Of a stretch of 64,000 nt of DNA, positions 43,765-53,203 are shown in pieces. How positions within the stretch are numbered: the stretch's first letter is position 1; each line of letters starts with the position of its first letter. The position numbers and the translations under genes are program-made. Source of the DNA: Companilactobacillus huachuanensis (lineage in GTDB: Bacteria > Bacillota > Bacilli > Lactobacillales > Lactobacillaceae); assembly GCF_005404815.1 (NCBI RefSeq), contig NZ_BJDF01000015.1, positions 26,212-90,211 on the forward strand, written 5' to 3'. The notes under the pieces are model-generated. The model did not search any database and was not told the DNA's origin. It saw only the letters and a list, made by a program, of their open reading frames with translations.

Positions 43765-44802
43765 TTGGATTATAAAGGTAAAGAAACTTCAGTATTTCAA
43801 GGTAGAAGTCTTTTAGCAGAAAAGGACTACACACCCGAAGAATTAGAATATTTAATTGATTTCGGACTACATTTAAAGGCCCTCAAGAAGAAGGGTATTC
43901 CTCATCATTATCTAGAAGGCAAGAACATTGCATTGTTATTCGAAAAGAATTCAACACGTACACGTTCAGCTTTCACAACTGCAGCTATTGATTTAGGTGC
44001 ACATCCAGAATTCTTAGGATCAAATGATATCCAACTTGGAAGCAAGGAAAGTGTTGAAGATACTGGTCGTGTACTTGGTAGTATGTTCGATGGTATCGAA
44101 TTCCGTGGATTCTCACAAAAGACCGTTGAAGGACTTGCTAAATTCTCAGGCGTTCCTGTATGGAATGGTTTGACTGATGAATGGCACCCAACACAAATGT
44201 TGGCTGACTTTATGACAATGAAAGAAACTTTCGGCGACATTAAAGGAAAGACTTTGACATTCGTTGGTGATGGTCGTAACAATATGGCCAACAGTTTCTT
44301 AGTTACAGGTTCAATGTTGGGTGTAAATATCCATATCGTTGCTCCTAAGGAATTATTCCCAGAACAAAGTGTTATCGATACAGCTCAAGCATATGCTGAC
44401 AAATCAGGTAGCAAGTTCATGATTACTGACAACATTGAAGAAGGTGTTAAAGGCACTAACGTTATCTATACTGACGTATGGGTATCAATGGGTGAAGAAA
44501 GTCAATGGGACGAAAGAATTAAATTACTCAAGCCATATCAAGTAAACATGGATATGATCAAGAAGACAGGTCAACCAGATGACCAAATCATCTTCATGCA
44601 CTGTCTACCTGCTTTCCATGATACAAATACAAAATATGGACAAGACATCAAGGCTAAATATGGTCTAAATGAAATGGAAGTAACAGACGAAGTCTTCAGA
44701 AGCAAATATGCACGTCAATTTGAAGAAGCTGAAAACAGAATGCACTCCATTAAAGCCATTATGGCAGCAACTCTAGGTAACTTGTTCATCCCTAAGGTTT
44801 AA
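43765..44802 (+). CDS. arcB: Ornithine carbamoyltransferase, catabolic
   Basis: About 345 aa. Phosphorolysis of citrulline to ornithine and carbamoyl phosphate. Carbamoyl-phosphate loop [35 protein letters not shown], and the ornithine-binding HCLPAFH. I prefer TTG 43765 because AGGAGG (43752-43757) lies 7 bases ahead; the in-frame ATG 43759 is only one base from it. 60 bases follow arcA. A weak terminator hairpin lies downstream at 44815. Confidence 0.97.
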   Translation: MDYKGKETSVFQGRSLLAEKDYTPEELEYLIDFGLHLKALKKKGIPHHYLEGKNIALLFEKNSTRTRSAFTTAAIDLGAHPEFLGSNDIQLGSKESVEDTGRVLGSMFDGIEFRGFSQKTVEGLAKFSGVPVWNGLTDEWHPTQMLADFMTMKETFGDIKGKTLTFVGDGRNNMANSFLVTGSMLGVNIHIVAPKELFPEQSVIDTAQAYADKSGSKFMITDNIEEGVKGTNVIYTDVWVSMGEESQWDERIKLLKPYQVNMDMIKKTGQPDDQIIFMHCLPAFHDTNTKYGQDIKAKYGLNEMEVTDEVFRSKYARQFEEAENRMHSIKAIMAATLGNLFIPKV

Positions 44803-44814
44803 TCAGTTATTGGA

Positions 44815-44849
44815 GAAGGGGCTAATCATATAATGGTTGGCCCTTTTTT
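44815..44849 (+). terminator. Attenuating hairpin between arcB and arcD
   Basis: AAGGGGCTAA..(ATCATATA)..GGTTGGCCCTT followed by T residues. It may reduce transcription of the distal arcD-arcT-arcC genes relative to arcA-arcB. Confidence 0.65.
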
Positions 44850-44881
44850 CATTCTGAATTTTTTAAAAAGGAATGATTAGT

Positions 44882-46294
44882 ATGGAAGAAAAAAAGGGTC
44901 TATCACTAGGAGCTCTGACAGCAACTGTTGTTACGAGTTCCATTGGCTCAGGTGTATTTACCTTAACAAGCTCACTAGCAGGTGGTGCTGCCCCTGGTCC
45001 GGTTTTACTAGCATGGTTGGTGGTTGGATTCGGTATTATGATGTTGGCCTTATCGCTCAATAATCTTTTACTGAAGCAACCCGAATCAGAAGGAATTCAA
45101 GCTTATGCACAAGCAGGATTTGGAAATTTTGCTGGCTTTGTCAGTGGATGGGGATATTGGTTGAGTGCGTGGCTTGGAAACGTGGCCTTTGCGACCGTTT
45201 TAATGAGTTCGTTAGGTTATTTCTTCCCAATTTTTAAAGGTGGACAAAACATTCCGTCGGTAATCTTTGCGAGTATCGTTTCCTGGATGTTGACCTTTAT
45301 TGTTAATCGAGGTGTTGAATCAGCTGCGGCAATGAATACGGTCATTACGATCTGCAAGCTGATTCCGTTGTTTGCATTTATCATTGTAGGGATTTTTGTT
45401 TTCAAAGGTGGTATCTTCACAGCTCACTTCTGGTCCAACGTGGCCTCTGGGGTGGCTGGAAATACCAGTGTTAGTGGACAGTTTAGGTCTTGTTTGATGA
45501 TTATGATGTGGGTTTTCGTAGGTGTTGAAGGAGCAAGTATGTTGTCATCACGTGCTCAAGATAAGAATGACGCCGGAAAAGCTACTATCATTGGAATCGT
45601 CAGTTTATTAGTTATTTATGTTTTAGCATCAGTTTTGCCATATGGTTACTTGTCACAGAGCGAGTTAGCTCGAATGGATCAACCAGCCATGCTTTATATT
45701 TTTCAGGAAATGGTTGGAAAATGGGGTGGCGTTTTCATCGGCGTTGGTCTAGTGGTTGCAATCGTTGGAGCTTGGTTGTCATGGACAATGCTACCAGCTG
45801 ATACGACAATGTTGATGGCTGAAGACAAACTCTTGCCAGCTTCATTTGGTAAAAAAAATAAGAATGGTGCACCAACCTTTTCATTGGTGTTAACAGCTTC
45901 ATTGATTCAAGTTTTCCTAGTTGTTCTATTGTTCTCTAAGGAGGCTTATAACTTTGCGCTTTCACTTTGTACGGCAGCTATCGTCGTTTGCTATATCTTC
46001 GTTGGTTTATACCAAATCAAATTTTCACTCCAAAATAAAGATATGAAACAACTTTGGATCGGTATCTTCGCAGCTGCTTTTCAAGTAATTGCCATCGTTT
46101 TAGCAGGTCTACATTTCTTGATGTTAGTCTGTATTGGTTATTTACCAGGGATTTATTTCTATTATCGAGCTAAGAAAGATTACAACTTAGACGGTGGAAA
46201 GCTAACAAATTCGGAAATTATGTGGTCAATTATGATTGTTATTTTCGCAATTATAAGTATTTTCATGGTCGCAACGGGAGCAATTAAAATCTAG
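44882..46294 (+). CDS. arcD: Arginine/ornithine antiporter (APC superfamily)
   Basis: About 470 aa from ATG 44882 (MEEKKGLSLGALTATVVTSS); an in-frame ATG 44873 lies too close to AAGGA. Twelve helices. The N-terminal SSIGSGVFTLTSSLAGGAAPG and QPESEGIQAYAQAGFGNFAG are typical of the basic amino acid/polyamine antiporter family of arc operons. It exchanges arginine for ornithine across the membrane. Assignment to arginine rests on the operon. Confidence 0.93.
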   Translation: MEEKKGLSLGALTATVVTSSIGSGVFTLTSSLAGGAAPGPVLLAWLVVGFGIMMLALSLNNLLLKQPESEGIQAYAQAGFGNFAGFVSGWGYWLSAWLGNVAFATVLMSSLGYFFPIFKGGQNIPSVIFASIVSWMLTFIVNRGVESAAAMNTVITICKLIPLFAFIIVGIFVFKGGIFTAHFWSNVASGVAGNTSVSGQFRSCLMIMMWVFVGVEGASMLSSRAQDKNDAGKATIIGIVSLLVIYVLASVLPYGYLSQSELARMDQPAMLYIFQEMVGKWGGVFIGVGLVVAIVGAWLSWTMLPADTTMLMAEDKLLPASFGKKNKNGAPTFSLVLTASLIQVFLVVLLFSKEAYNFALSLCTAAIVVCYIFVGLYQIKFSLQNKDMKQLWIGIFAAAFQVIAIVLAGLHFLMLVCIGYLPGIYFYYRAKKDYNLDGGKLTNSEIMWSIMIVIFAIISIFMVATGAIKI

Positions 46295-46306
46295 GAAGTG
46301 TTTGAA

Positions 46307-47413
46307 ATGAAAATAGCCGGATTTGGCGTTGAAGAGTGGTTAAATGTCCACGAACGAGAAGCTAAATATGATTTAGCTCAAAGCACGATCACTTCATTTT
46401 CGATGAATGAACTTCAAAATTTAACTCAAGCTGATATCTACGGTCAACTTGATGAACAGAAAATGAATTATGGATGGATCGAAGGTTCACCAACGTTTAA
46501 AAAAGGAATTAGCCAAATGTATCAGAATGTTGACCCCGATAATATTCTGCAGACAAATGGTGCTACCGGTGCCAATCTCTTAGCAATTTATTCACTGATC
46601 GAACCAGGTGACCATGTCATCAGCGTTTATCCAAGTTATCAGCAACTCTACGATATCCCGAGATCATTAGGGGCTGATGTTAGCTTTTGGAAATTACGTG
46701 AAGAAAAGAATTGGTATCCAGATATTGAAGAATTAAAAAGATTGATTCGCCCTAATACTAAAATGATTTGTATCAATAATGCTAACAATCCAACTGGAAC
46801 AATTTTGGATAGGAAATTTCTGGAACAAGTTGTCGCAATTGCCAAAGAAGTTGGTGCTTATATTTTAGTAGATGAGGTTTACTTACCATTCGACGAATCA
46901 GTTGATTATGCACCGATTGTTGATCTTTATAAAAAAGGTATTTCGACAAATTCGTTGTCTAAAACGTACTCCATGCCCGGAATTCGTGTTGGTTGGACGG
47001 CTACTAATAGTGAAATAGCCGATATTTTTCGAAAATATCGTGACTATACGATGATCTGTTCCGGTGTTTTCAACGACCAAATGGCCTGTTTAGTATTAGA
47101 AAATAGGGATAAGATTTTGGCACGTAATAAGAGGATCGTGTTAGGTAATTTAGCTTATTTCAAAAACTGGGTGGAGGAGACTCCCAAGGTTAGCTGTGTC
47201 TTCCCAAATGGTGTGTCGACGTCATTTGTTAAATTAGACACGAAGAAATCAAGCTTAGAATTTTGCCGTGATTTATTAAAAGATACTGGGGTCCTACTTG
47301 TCCCAGGTGAAGCATTCGATGTACCCGGCTATGCAAGGTTAGGTTACTGTGCACCGCACGCAACACTTACCAAAGGGTTAGAAGTTTTAGGAGCATATTT
47401 ACAAGACAATTAA
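46307..47413 (+). CDS. arcT: Aminotransferase of the arginine deiminase operon (fold type I)
   Basis: About 368 aa from ATG 46307, with AGGAAG 7 bases ahead. PLP-dependent: NANNPTGTILD, LVDEVYLPFDES, and the PLP-binding Lys in TNSLSKTYSMPGIRVGW. ArcT-type transaminases lie in many lactic-acid-bacterial arc operons, and their physiological substrate is uncertain. Full length, no oddities. Confidence 0.93.
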   Translation: MKIAGFGVEEWLNVHEREAKYDLAQSTITSFSMNELQNLTQADIYGQLDEQKMNYGWIEGSPTFKKGISQMYQNVDPDNILQTNGATGANLLAIYSLIEPGDHVISVYPSYQQLYDIPRSLGADVSFWKLREEKNWYPDIEELKRLIRPNTKMICINNANNPTGTILDRKFLEQVVAIAKEVGAYILVDEVYLPFDESVDYAPIVDLYKKGISTNSLSKTYSMPGIRVGWTATNSEIADIFRKYRDYTMICSGVFNDQMACLVLENRDKILARNKRIVLGNLAYFKNWVEETPKVSCVFPNGVSTSFVKLDTKKSSLEFCRDLLKDTGVLLVPGEAFDVPGYARLGYCAPHATLTKGLEVLGAYLQDN

Positions 47414-47447
47414 AAATAAATTCGCTTATTCTGAGGAGAAAACGATT

Positions 47448-48389
47448 ATGACAAAAGAACGTATTGTGGTTGCTTTAGGTGGTAATGCTATTTTAAGTAC
47501 AGACGCAAGTGCAACAGCTCAACAGGCAGCTGTGAAGAAGACTTGTGAATCACTTGTTGAATTCGTGAAGAGTGACAAAGATTTGATTATTACACATGGT
47601 AATGGTCCTCAAGTTGGTAACCTATTGTTGCAACAAGCAGCAGCTGATAGTGTGAAGAATCCAGCATTGCCACTTGATACATGTGGAGCCATGACTGAAG
47701 GAAGTATCGGTTATTGGTTCCAAAATTCAATGAAAGAAGTCATGCTTAAAAATGATATTAATAAGCAAGTTGTGACTTTGATCACCCAAACAATTGTTGA
47801 TAAAGATGACCCAGCCTTTAAAGATCCAACAAAGCCAATCGGACCATTTTATAAAGAAGATGAGGTTTCAGGCCTTCAAGCAGATCATCCAGATTGGACA
47901 ATTGTTGAAGATTCAGGCCGTGGTTACAGACGTGTAGTTCCATCACCAAAGCCGGTTGAGATCAATGAATATCCAGCAATTGAAGCTATTTCAAAAGCGG
48001 GCGTTATTCCTATCGTTGCCGGTGGTGGCGGTATTCCAGTAGTGAAAGATGGCGACCGTTTAATCGGTAAAGAAGCCGTAATTGATAAAGATTTTGGTGC
48101 CTCAAAGATTGCTCAATTAGTTGATGCGGATCAATTGATTATTTTGACTTCTGTGGGGGGAGTATTTTATAACTTTGGCAAGCCTAATCAAGAAGAAATT
48201 TTTGACGTAGCTGCCGACGATATTCAAAAACATATTGATAATGACGAATTTGCTAAGGGAAGTATGATGCCTAAAGTTCAAGCTGCAGTTGCCTTTGTTA
48301 AAGCAACAGGCAAACCAGCCGTTATCGGTGCTTTGGATGATGTTAAAGAAATTATTGCAGGTAAAAAGGGAACAGTTATTCATAAATAA
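47448..48389 (+). CDS. arcC: Carbamate kinase
   Basis: 313 aa, ribosome site GAGGAG. It makes ATP from carbamoyl phosphate and ADP, the energy-yielding last step of the pathway. RIVVALGGNAILSTDASAT, THGNGPQVGNLLLQQ, IVAGGGGIPVVKDG and GSMMPKVQAAVAFV are diagnostic of the amino acid kinase family member ArcC. Last gene of the operon; a structured repeat remnant lies immediately after the stop instead of a clear terminator. Confidence 0.97.
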   Translation: MTKERIVVALGGNAILSTDASATAQQAAVKKTCESLVEFVKSDKDLIITHGNGPQVGNLLLQQAAADSVKNPALPLDTCGAMTEGSIGYWFQNSMKEVMLKNDINKQVVTLITQTIVDKDDPAFKDPTKPIGPFYKEDEVSGLQADHPDWTIVEDSGRGYRRVVPSPKPVEINEYPAIEAISKAGVIPIVAGGGGIPVVKDGDRLIGKEAVIDKDFGASKIAQLVDADQLIILTSVGGVFYNFGKPNQEEIFDVAADDIQKHIDNDEFAKGSMMPKVQAAVAFVKATGKPAVIGALDDVKEIIAGKKGTVIHK

Positions 48390-48407
48390 CGTAATGTGGC
48401 AGTTAGA

Positions 48408-48432
48408 TATTCCGTCTCCAGAGCTGTAGCTC
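48408..48432 (-). repeat. Structured repeat remnant after arcC
   Basis: TATTCCGTCTCCAGAGCTG is the usual border in minus orientation, followed by a collapsed stem (AGAGCTGTAGCTCT). It pairs in inverted orientation with the full copy at 48592. Confidence 0.6.
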
Positions 48433-48591
48433 TTAAATATCAAATTTGTTGTTATTTTTTCTAATTATCGTTGTATCTAGAAAACGTCTTAGATTGGTTT
48501 ATCAAGCCTTTTTGAGAGTAATTGATTGACATTAAGTATCAGACAATGATATTAACTAAATATTACTATGAATTAGTTTATTAAAAGAAAT

Positions 48592-48774
48592 TAGTCGTAA
48601 GGGTAGAGAATATTTACCAGATGTGGGAGTGGCGTTATGGCTTTAGCCATTACACCACCGGGCGAGTTTGGATACTTGCGGTTTGTGCAAGGATTCAAAC
48701 CGAGGTCCGAGACCGCATTTTGGCTCGGGCCGTTCCGCATAGCAGGTGAATATTCTCTACCCTGGAGACGGCAT
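48592..48774 (+). repeat. Structured repeat, copy 9
   Basis: Perfect closing stem GGGTAGAGAATATTTACC / GGTGAATATTCTCTACCC (one G-T). Inner hairpins are GTGGCGTTATGGCT/AGCCATTACACCAC, GTTTGGATACTTGCG/TGCAAGGATTCAAAC and GGTCCGAG/CTCGGGCC. It lies upstream of the argS T-box in the sense direction. Confidence 0.9.
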
Positions 48775-48824
48775 ATATTAAATAATTATTGTTATTGATG
48801 GCGTTATATGCTATCATACTCATG

Positions 48825-49030
48825 CAAAAGAGGGATTAATTGATCATAAGATTTAAAGCGAGGCTAAGCATTGGTGAGAGTTAGCTATTTCGAAGATCAA
48901 GTCGCACCCGTCTTAATAAAATTAAATAATTCAATTAATGAGTGGATATTAATCAATTAGAGTGGTACCGCGGGAAATCTCGTCTCTTTCAATGAACAAC
49001 TGTTTATTGAGAGAGGCGTTTTTTTTATCT
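48825..49030 (+). promoter_or_regulatory. T-box leader of argS
   Basis: T-box core AGTGGTACCGCGGG (about 48961-48974) is followed by a terminator hairpin (CGTCTCT..TCAAT / ATTGA..AGAGGCG plus seven T, ending about 49027). The region from 48825 contains the expected stem I material. Uncharged tRNA-Arg should relieve termination. Its position directly after the arginine-degrading operon links arginine depletion to synthetase supply. A promoter (about TTGATG .. TATCAT) lies near 48797-48820. Confidence 0.88.
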
Positions 49031-49043
49031 AAAGGAGGAAAAT

Positions 49044-50738
49044 ATGGATTTTAAACAACAAGTAGTAGATACACTAGTTAAGGTTTTACCAGAAGACATT
49101 ACAGAGGAACAAGTTTCAAACTTGATTGAGAAGCCTAAGACTTCAGATCTTGGTGACTATGCCTTCCCAACATTTATTTTGGCAAAGACATTGCACAAAG
49201 CACCTAATATGATTGCTGAAGATTTGGTTGGCAAAATCGACACGACTGGTTTTGAAAAAGTCGTTAACACTGGTGCCTACATTAATTTCTTCTCAGATAA
49301 AGCAGCTTTCTCAAACAGCGTGCTACATGAAGTTTTAACTAAACAAGATGAATTTGGTAATGCTGATGACGGTAAGGGACGTAATGTTCCTATCGATATG
49401 TCATCACCTAATATCGCTAAACCAATGTCAATGGGACACTTACGTTCAACTGTTATTGGTAACTCAATTGCTAAAATCATTACAAAATTAAATTATCAAC
49501 CAGTAAAAATCAATCACTTAGGTGACTGGGGAACTCAATTTGGTAAGTTGATCGTTGGTTACAAACTTTGGGGTTCAGTTGAAGAAGTTGAAGCTGATCC
49601 AATCAACAATCTTTTGAAATACTATGTTCGTTTCCACAAGGAAGCTGAAGATAAACCAGAACTTGACGATGAGGCTCGTGCATGGTTTAAGAAGATGGAA
49701 GATGGTGACGAAGAAGCACTTTCACTTTGGTCATGGTTCAAGGAACTTTCATTGAAGGAATTCCAAACAATCTATGATCGTCTTGATGTTCAATTTGATC
49801 ACTTCACTGGTGAATCATTCTACAATGACAAGATGGATGCTATCGTTGATACACTTGAAGAAAAGGGCCTTCTTAAAGAAAGCCGTGGTGCTGAGATCGT
49901 TGATTTATCAGAATACGATCTTTCACCAGCTTTGATCAAGAAGACTGATGGTGCAACACTTTACATCACTCGTGACTTGGCTGCTGCTAAGTACCGTAAA
50001 GATACTTTTGACTTCGTTAAATCACTTTATGTTGTTGGTAGTGAACAAGCAGAGCACTTTACTAAATTAAAGATTGTTTTAAAGAAGATGGGTTACGCCT
50101 GGTCAGACGATATTGATTACATCCCATTTGGTTTGATCACAACTGGTGGCAAGAAACTTTCAACTCGTAAAGGGAATGTTATCTTGTTAGATGATGTGCT
50201 AAACGATGCTGTTAACCTTGCTAAGAAACAAATTGAAGAAAAGAATCCAAATCTTAAGAATAAAGATGCCGTTGCTGAAGCAGTTGGTGTTGGTGCGGTT
50301 GTCTTCCATGATTTGAAGAATGATCGTCGTGATAGTTTTGACTTTAATCTTGAAGAAGTTGTTCGTTTTGAAGGTGAAACTGGTCCTTATGTTCAATATA
50401 CAAATGCTCGTGCATTAAGTATTTTGAGAAAAGCTGGGAATGTTGATTACAGCAATGCTAAAGACTTGTCTGTTACTGATCCAGAAGCTTGGGACACTAT
50501 CAAGATGCTTCAAAACTTCCCTAACATTGTGGAACGTGCCGCTAAGGATTACGAACCATCAGTTGTTGCTAAGTATGTTTTGAAGTTAGCTAAGAGTTTC
50601 AATCAATATTACGCACACAGCAAAATTTTATCTGATGACGAAGGCTTGAAAGCAAGACTTGCATTAGTTAAGTCAGTTTCAATTGTTCTTCAAATGTCAT
50701 TAGGATTATTAGGTGTTAAAGCTCCAGAAGAAATGTAG
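49044..50738 (+). CDS. argS: Arginyl-tRNA synthetase
   Basis: 564 aa, ribosome site AAAGGAGG. Class I synthetase: HIGH-type motif DMSSPNIAKPMSMGHLRSTV, and KLSTRKGNVILLDD in place of KMSKS, as normal for bacterial ArgRS. The N-terminal Add1 domain and the C-terminal DALR anticodon-binding domain (YVQYTNARALSILRKAG; VAKYVLKLAKSFNQYYAHSK) are present. Confidence 0.97.
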   Translation: MDFKQQVVDTLVKVLPEDITEEQVSNLIEKPKTSDLGDYAFPTFILAKTLHKAPNMIAEDLVGKIDTTGFEKVVNTGAYINFFSDKAAFSNSVLHEVLTKQDEFGNADDGKGRNVPIDMSSPNIAKPMSMGHLRSTVIGNSIAKIITKLNYQPVKINHLGDWGTQFGKLIVGYKLWGSVEEVEADPINNLLKYYVRFHKEAEDKPELDDEARAWFKKMEDGDEEALSLWSWFKELSLKEFQTIYDRLDVQFDHFTGESFYNDKMDAIVDTLEEKGLLKESRGAEIVDLSEYDLSPALIKKTDGATLYITRDLAAAKYRKDTFDFVKSLYVVGSEQAEHFTKLKIVLKKMGYAWSDDIDYIPFGLITTGGKKLSTRKGNVILLDDVLNDAVNLAKKQIEEKNPNLKNKDAVAEAVGVGAVVFHDLKNDRRDSFDFNLEEVVRFEGETGPYVQYTNARALSILRKAGNVDYSNAKDLSVTDPEAWDTIKMLQNFPNIVERAAKDYEPSVVAKYVLKLAKSFNQYYAHSKILSDDEGLKARLALVKSVSIVLQMSLGLLGVKAPEEM

Positions 50739-50749
50739 GGTGAATCGGT

Positions 50750-51670
50750 TTGGATAGAAAACTTTTCAGCGAACTATCAGAAATAAAAACAACCACGCTA
50801 GACTTAGCATGGTTGTTACTGGCAATAGGTTTTTCTTATCTGAATTATGGAACCTTTAATTTCTTATACGGACTCTTAGGCTTTGTCGTTGTATTCTTTA
50901 TTCATTTATTTATTAATTTTCATAATAATTATATGGATTATAAAAATTCAACTAATGAAGAGTATCGTGAAAAGATTAGTACCATTGGTATTAATCGCGA
51001 ATCATTGGCAATAGTCAGAAAATGGATGTACGGTTTGGCCATTTTTCCATTAATTATTGGGGCTTATCTGGTATATCGAACAGGTTGGATTACTTTGGCG
51101 ATCGGGGTCGCAGGAGTTTTGATCGGTTTGTTATACTCAGCAGGTCCTAAGCCGCTGAACTCAACAATGTTTGGGGAAGCAGCGGTGGCTATTGCCATAA
51201 GCCAGCTAGTTCCAACGGCCTACTCCTATCTAGGGCTTGTCGGAACAGCTAAGTTTGATTCTAGTACTGCCATTTCGGTAATCATAATCTGTTTGCCCAA
51301 TACATTCGCATTCTTCTGTGCGGAGTTGAGTAATGGAACTTGTGATCTAGAAGCAGACGTTAAAAATGGTCGTCACACATTGGTTAGTAAAGTAGGAAAA
51401 GCCAATGCATTAAGTTTGTTCAAAGCTAGTTGGTCCTTAGCCTTCCTGCTAGTTCCAATTCTAGCTATTTTAAAAGTAGTACCTTGCATTACACTGTTAA
51501 TCGTGCTACTTTATCCAAATATCTGGGACGATATTCGTCCTTATCTGAAGGAACAAGTTAAGACAAAAACGTATCCTTTAGTAATCAAAGCTGTAAGTAA
51601 ATTCTCCGTAACATATATTTTATTAATCGCTGTCGGGGCGGTTATTAAACTAGTTATGTCAGTGATTTAA
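50750..51670 (+). CDS. menA: UbiA-family prenyltransferase (MenA-like)
   Basis: 306 aa, TTG start at 50750 with AGGGTG ahead, 11 bases after argS. Polytopic with two Asp-rich motifs: NFHNNYMDYKNSTNE and CDLEADVKNGRHTLVSKVG, which bind the prenyl diphosphate via Mg2+. The family makes demethylmenaquinone from 1,4-dihydroxy-2-naphthoate. No other menaquinone genes lie nearby; some lactobacilli keep menA for exogenous quinone precursors. The substrate is inferred. Confidence 0.85.
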   Translation: MDRKLFSELSEIKTTTLDLAWLLLAIGFSYLNYGTFNFLYGLLGFVVVFFIHLFINFHNNYMDYKNSTNEEYREKISTIGINRESLAIVRKWMYGLAIFPLIIGAYLVYRTGWITLAIGVAGVLIGLLYSAGPKPLNSTMFGEAAVAIAISQLVPTAYSYLGLVGTAKFDSSTAISVIIICLPNTFAFFCAELSNGTCDLEADVKNGRHTLVSKVGKANALSLFKASWSLAFLLVPILAILKVVPCITLLIVLLYPNIWDDIRPYLKEQVKTKTYPLVIKAVSKFSVTYILLIAVGAVIKLVMSVI

Positions 51671-51733
51671 TTACAGCCAGCTCAGAAAAAGTCAAAAAAT
51701 CACTCCTAAAACTTCTTTCTGAATATAAAAGAA

Positions 51734-51769
51734 GAGCTCACCTAATTGTCGGGATTAGGTGAGCTTTTT
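51734..51769. terminator. Bidirectional terminator between menA and the pseudouridine synthase gene
   Basis: AGCTCACCTAAT/ATTAGGTGAGCT with flanking A and T runs. Confidence 0.92.
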
Positions 51770-52656
51770 GGTTGCTTTAAAATAGCACATATTAAATTAT
51801 ACATATTTTCGGGCAATTTTGCTTGGATAATTTTTCTTTTGTCGGTAAAAGGTTGGCTAAATGTCAATTTGTGTGCAAATAAGAATAAGTTTCCAGCTTT
51901 TTCGTGCGGATTATAGAGCACATCATTTACGATTGGCCAATGGTTATATGCCAAATGAACACGTAATTGATGAGTTCGACCGGTCAATAAATTTAATTTT
52001 AACAGTGCAAATTCAGAATTTCTTTCAATAACTTGATAATTAGTTGTGGCATTCAAACCGTCAGCAGTAACCATACGTTTACGAACATCCGTGGGATCCT
52101 GACCAATTGGTTGATTTATCGTACCAGAATCCTCAATAGGGGCGTCAAGATTAACTAAGGCTAAGTATTCACGATGAAGTGTTTTGCTACTTAGTTGGCG
52201 ATTAAATATTGGAACCAAATAAGGAGTTTTACTTATCAAAACTAAGCCAGAGGTTTCCATATCGATTCGATGAACCATGTAGGGATGACCATCTTTAAGA
52301 TAAGCTTCAACATCATTCATTAAAGAGTCATCCTCAGTTGCCAAATTCGGATGGGTTTTCTTACCGGCAGCCTTATTGACAACGATAATATCTTCATCCT
52401 CGTAGACAACCTCGATTGGGTCATGCCCGGGCAAGTAGTGTTGCTCAGTCCGAGGTGGAAAATTAAAGTTCAAAGTTATGACATCTAAATCGTGGACAAT
52501 AGTGTTAAAGGAATGATATTGACCATTGATAAGCACATCCTCTTGAATGCGGAAAAAATGCTGCCACTTTTTTGGAATTAGCCATTTTTTCAAAAGTTCT
52601 CGAATGGTCAAGCTTTCATGGTTTTCACGATGATATGTAATGATTTTCTGGTACAT
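51742..52656 (-). CDS. RluA-family pseudouridine synthase
   Basis: 304 aa, GAGGAG before the ATG ending at 52656. The catalytic Asp is in YMVHRIDMETSGLVLISKTP (HRxDxxTSG), followed by LLTGRTHQLRVHLAYNHWPI. The short S4-like N-terminus (LTIRELLKKWLIPKKWQHFF; DVLINGQYHSFNTIV) is present. It modifies uridines in rRNA or tRNA; the exact position cannot be told among RluA/C/D-type paralogues. Confidence 0.93.
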   Translation of the reverse strand: MYQKIITYHRENHESLTIRELLKKWLIPKKWQHFFRIQEDVLINGQYHSFNTIVHDLDVITLNFNFPPRTEQHYLPGHDPIEVVYEDEDIIVVNKAAGKKTHPNLATEDDSLMNDVEAYLKDGHPYMVHRIDMETSGLVLISKTPYLVPIFNRQLSSKTLHREYLALVNLDAPIEDSGTINQPIGQDPTDVRKRMVTADGLNATTNYQVIERNSEFALLKLNLLTGRTHQLRVHLAYNHWPIVNDVLYNPHEKAGNLFLFAHKLTFSQPFTDKRKIIQAKLPENMYNLICAILKQPKSSPNPDN

Positions 52657-52683
52657 TTTAGGACTCCTCGGGTGAATATATTA

Positions 52684-52837
52684 TGTCGTCCCCAGAGCAG
52701 AGAAATATTCATTGGCTGTGCGGACCAGTCTGAGTCAAAAAGTAGACGCGTTTTGAAACTCGGTTTGAATCCTTGCACAAACTGTAAGTATCTACCACTT
52801 CCACTGTCCACAAATATTTTTCAGTTCTTCTGACTAG
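52684..52837 (-). repeat. Structured repeat, copy 10 (decayed, one hairpin lost)
   Basis: Border GTCGTCCCCAGAGCAG to CAGTTCTTCTGACTAG. Stem AGAAATATT/AATATTTTT is weakened. The hairpin that normally carries GGTGTAA..CGCC is missing. It lies upstream of the pseudouridine synthase gene in the same sense and pairs inversely with copy 11. Confidence 0.7.
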
Positions 52838-52950
52838 ACATGCGATTATTAATTTTTTAATAATACGCATTTTAATTCTGCAAAAACATTATTGAAAGAA
52901 TCACAGAAGTATAACTTCATATTTTTAATAATAAATTAATAGAGAACAAC

Positions 52951-53131
52951 TAGTCGGAAGAGCTGGGAGTATTCACCAGCAGTGAGAGTGATGTTAGAGC
53001 TTTAGCTCTTACATCACTGGACGTGTTGGAAGACTTGCGGTTTGTGCAAGGCTTCCAACCGAGGCCCGAGACCGTACTTTGGCTCGGACCGGTCCGCACA
53101 GCAGGTGAATACTCCCAGCTCTGGAGACGGC
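52951..53131 (+). repeat. Structured repeat, copy 11
   Basis: Stem GAGCTGGGAGTATTCACC / GGTGAATACTCCCAGCTC is perfect. Hairpins: GTGATGTTAGAGCT/AGCTCTTACATCAC, GTTGGAAGACTTGCG/TGCAAGGCTTCCAAC and GGCCCGAG/CTCGGACC (one mismatch). It lies upstream of the PBP gene in the sense direction. Confidence 0.9.
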
Positions 53132-53203
53132 CCTTTTTAAACAACTTTTTTAAATCTCAACATAATGTGATAAAATTTGTTCTTATACAGAGGTATTTAA
53201 ACA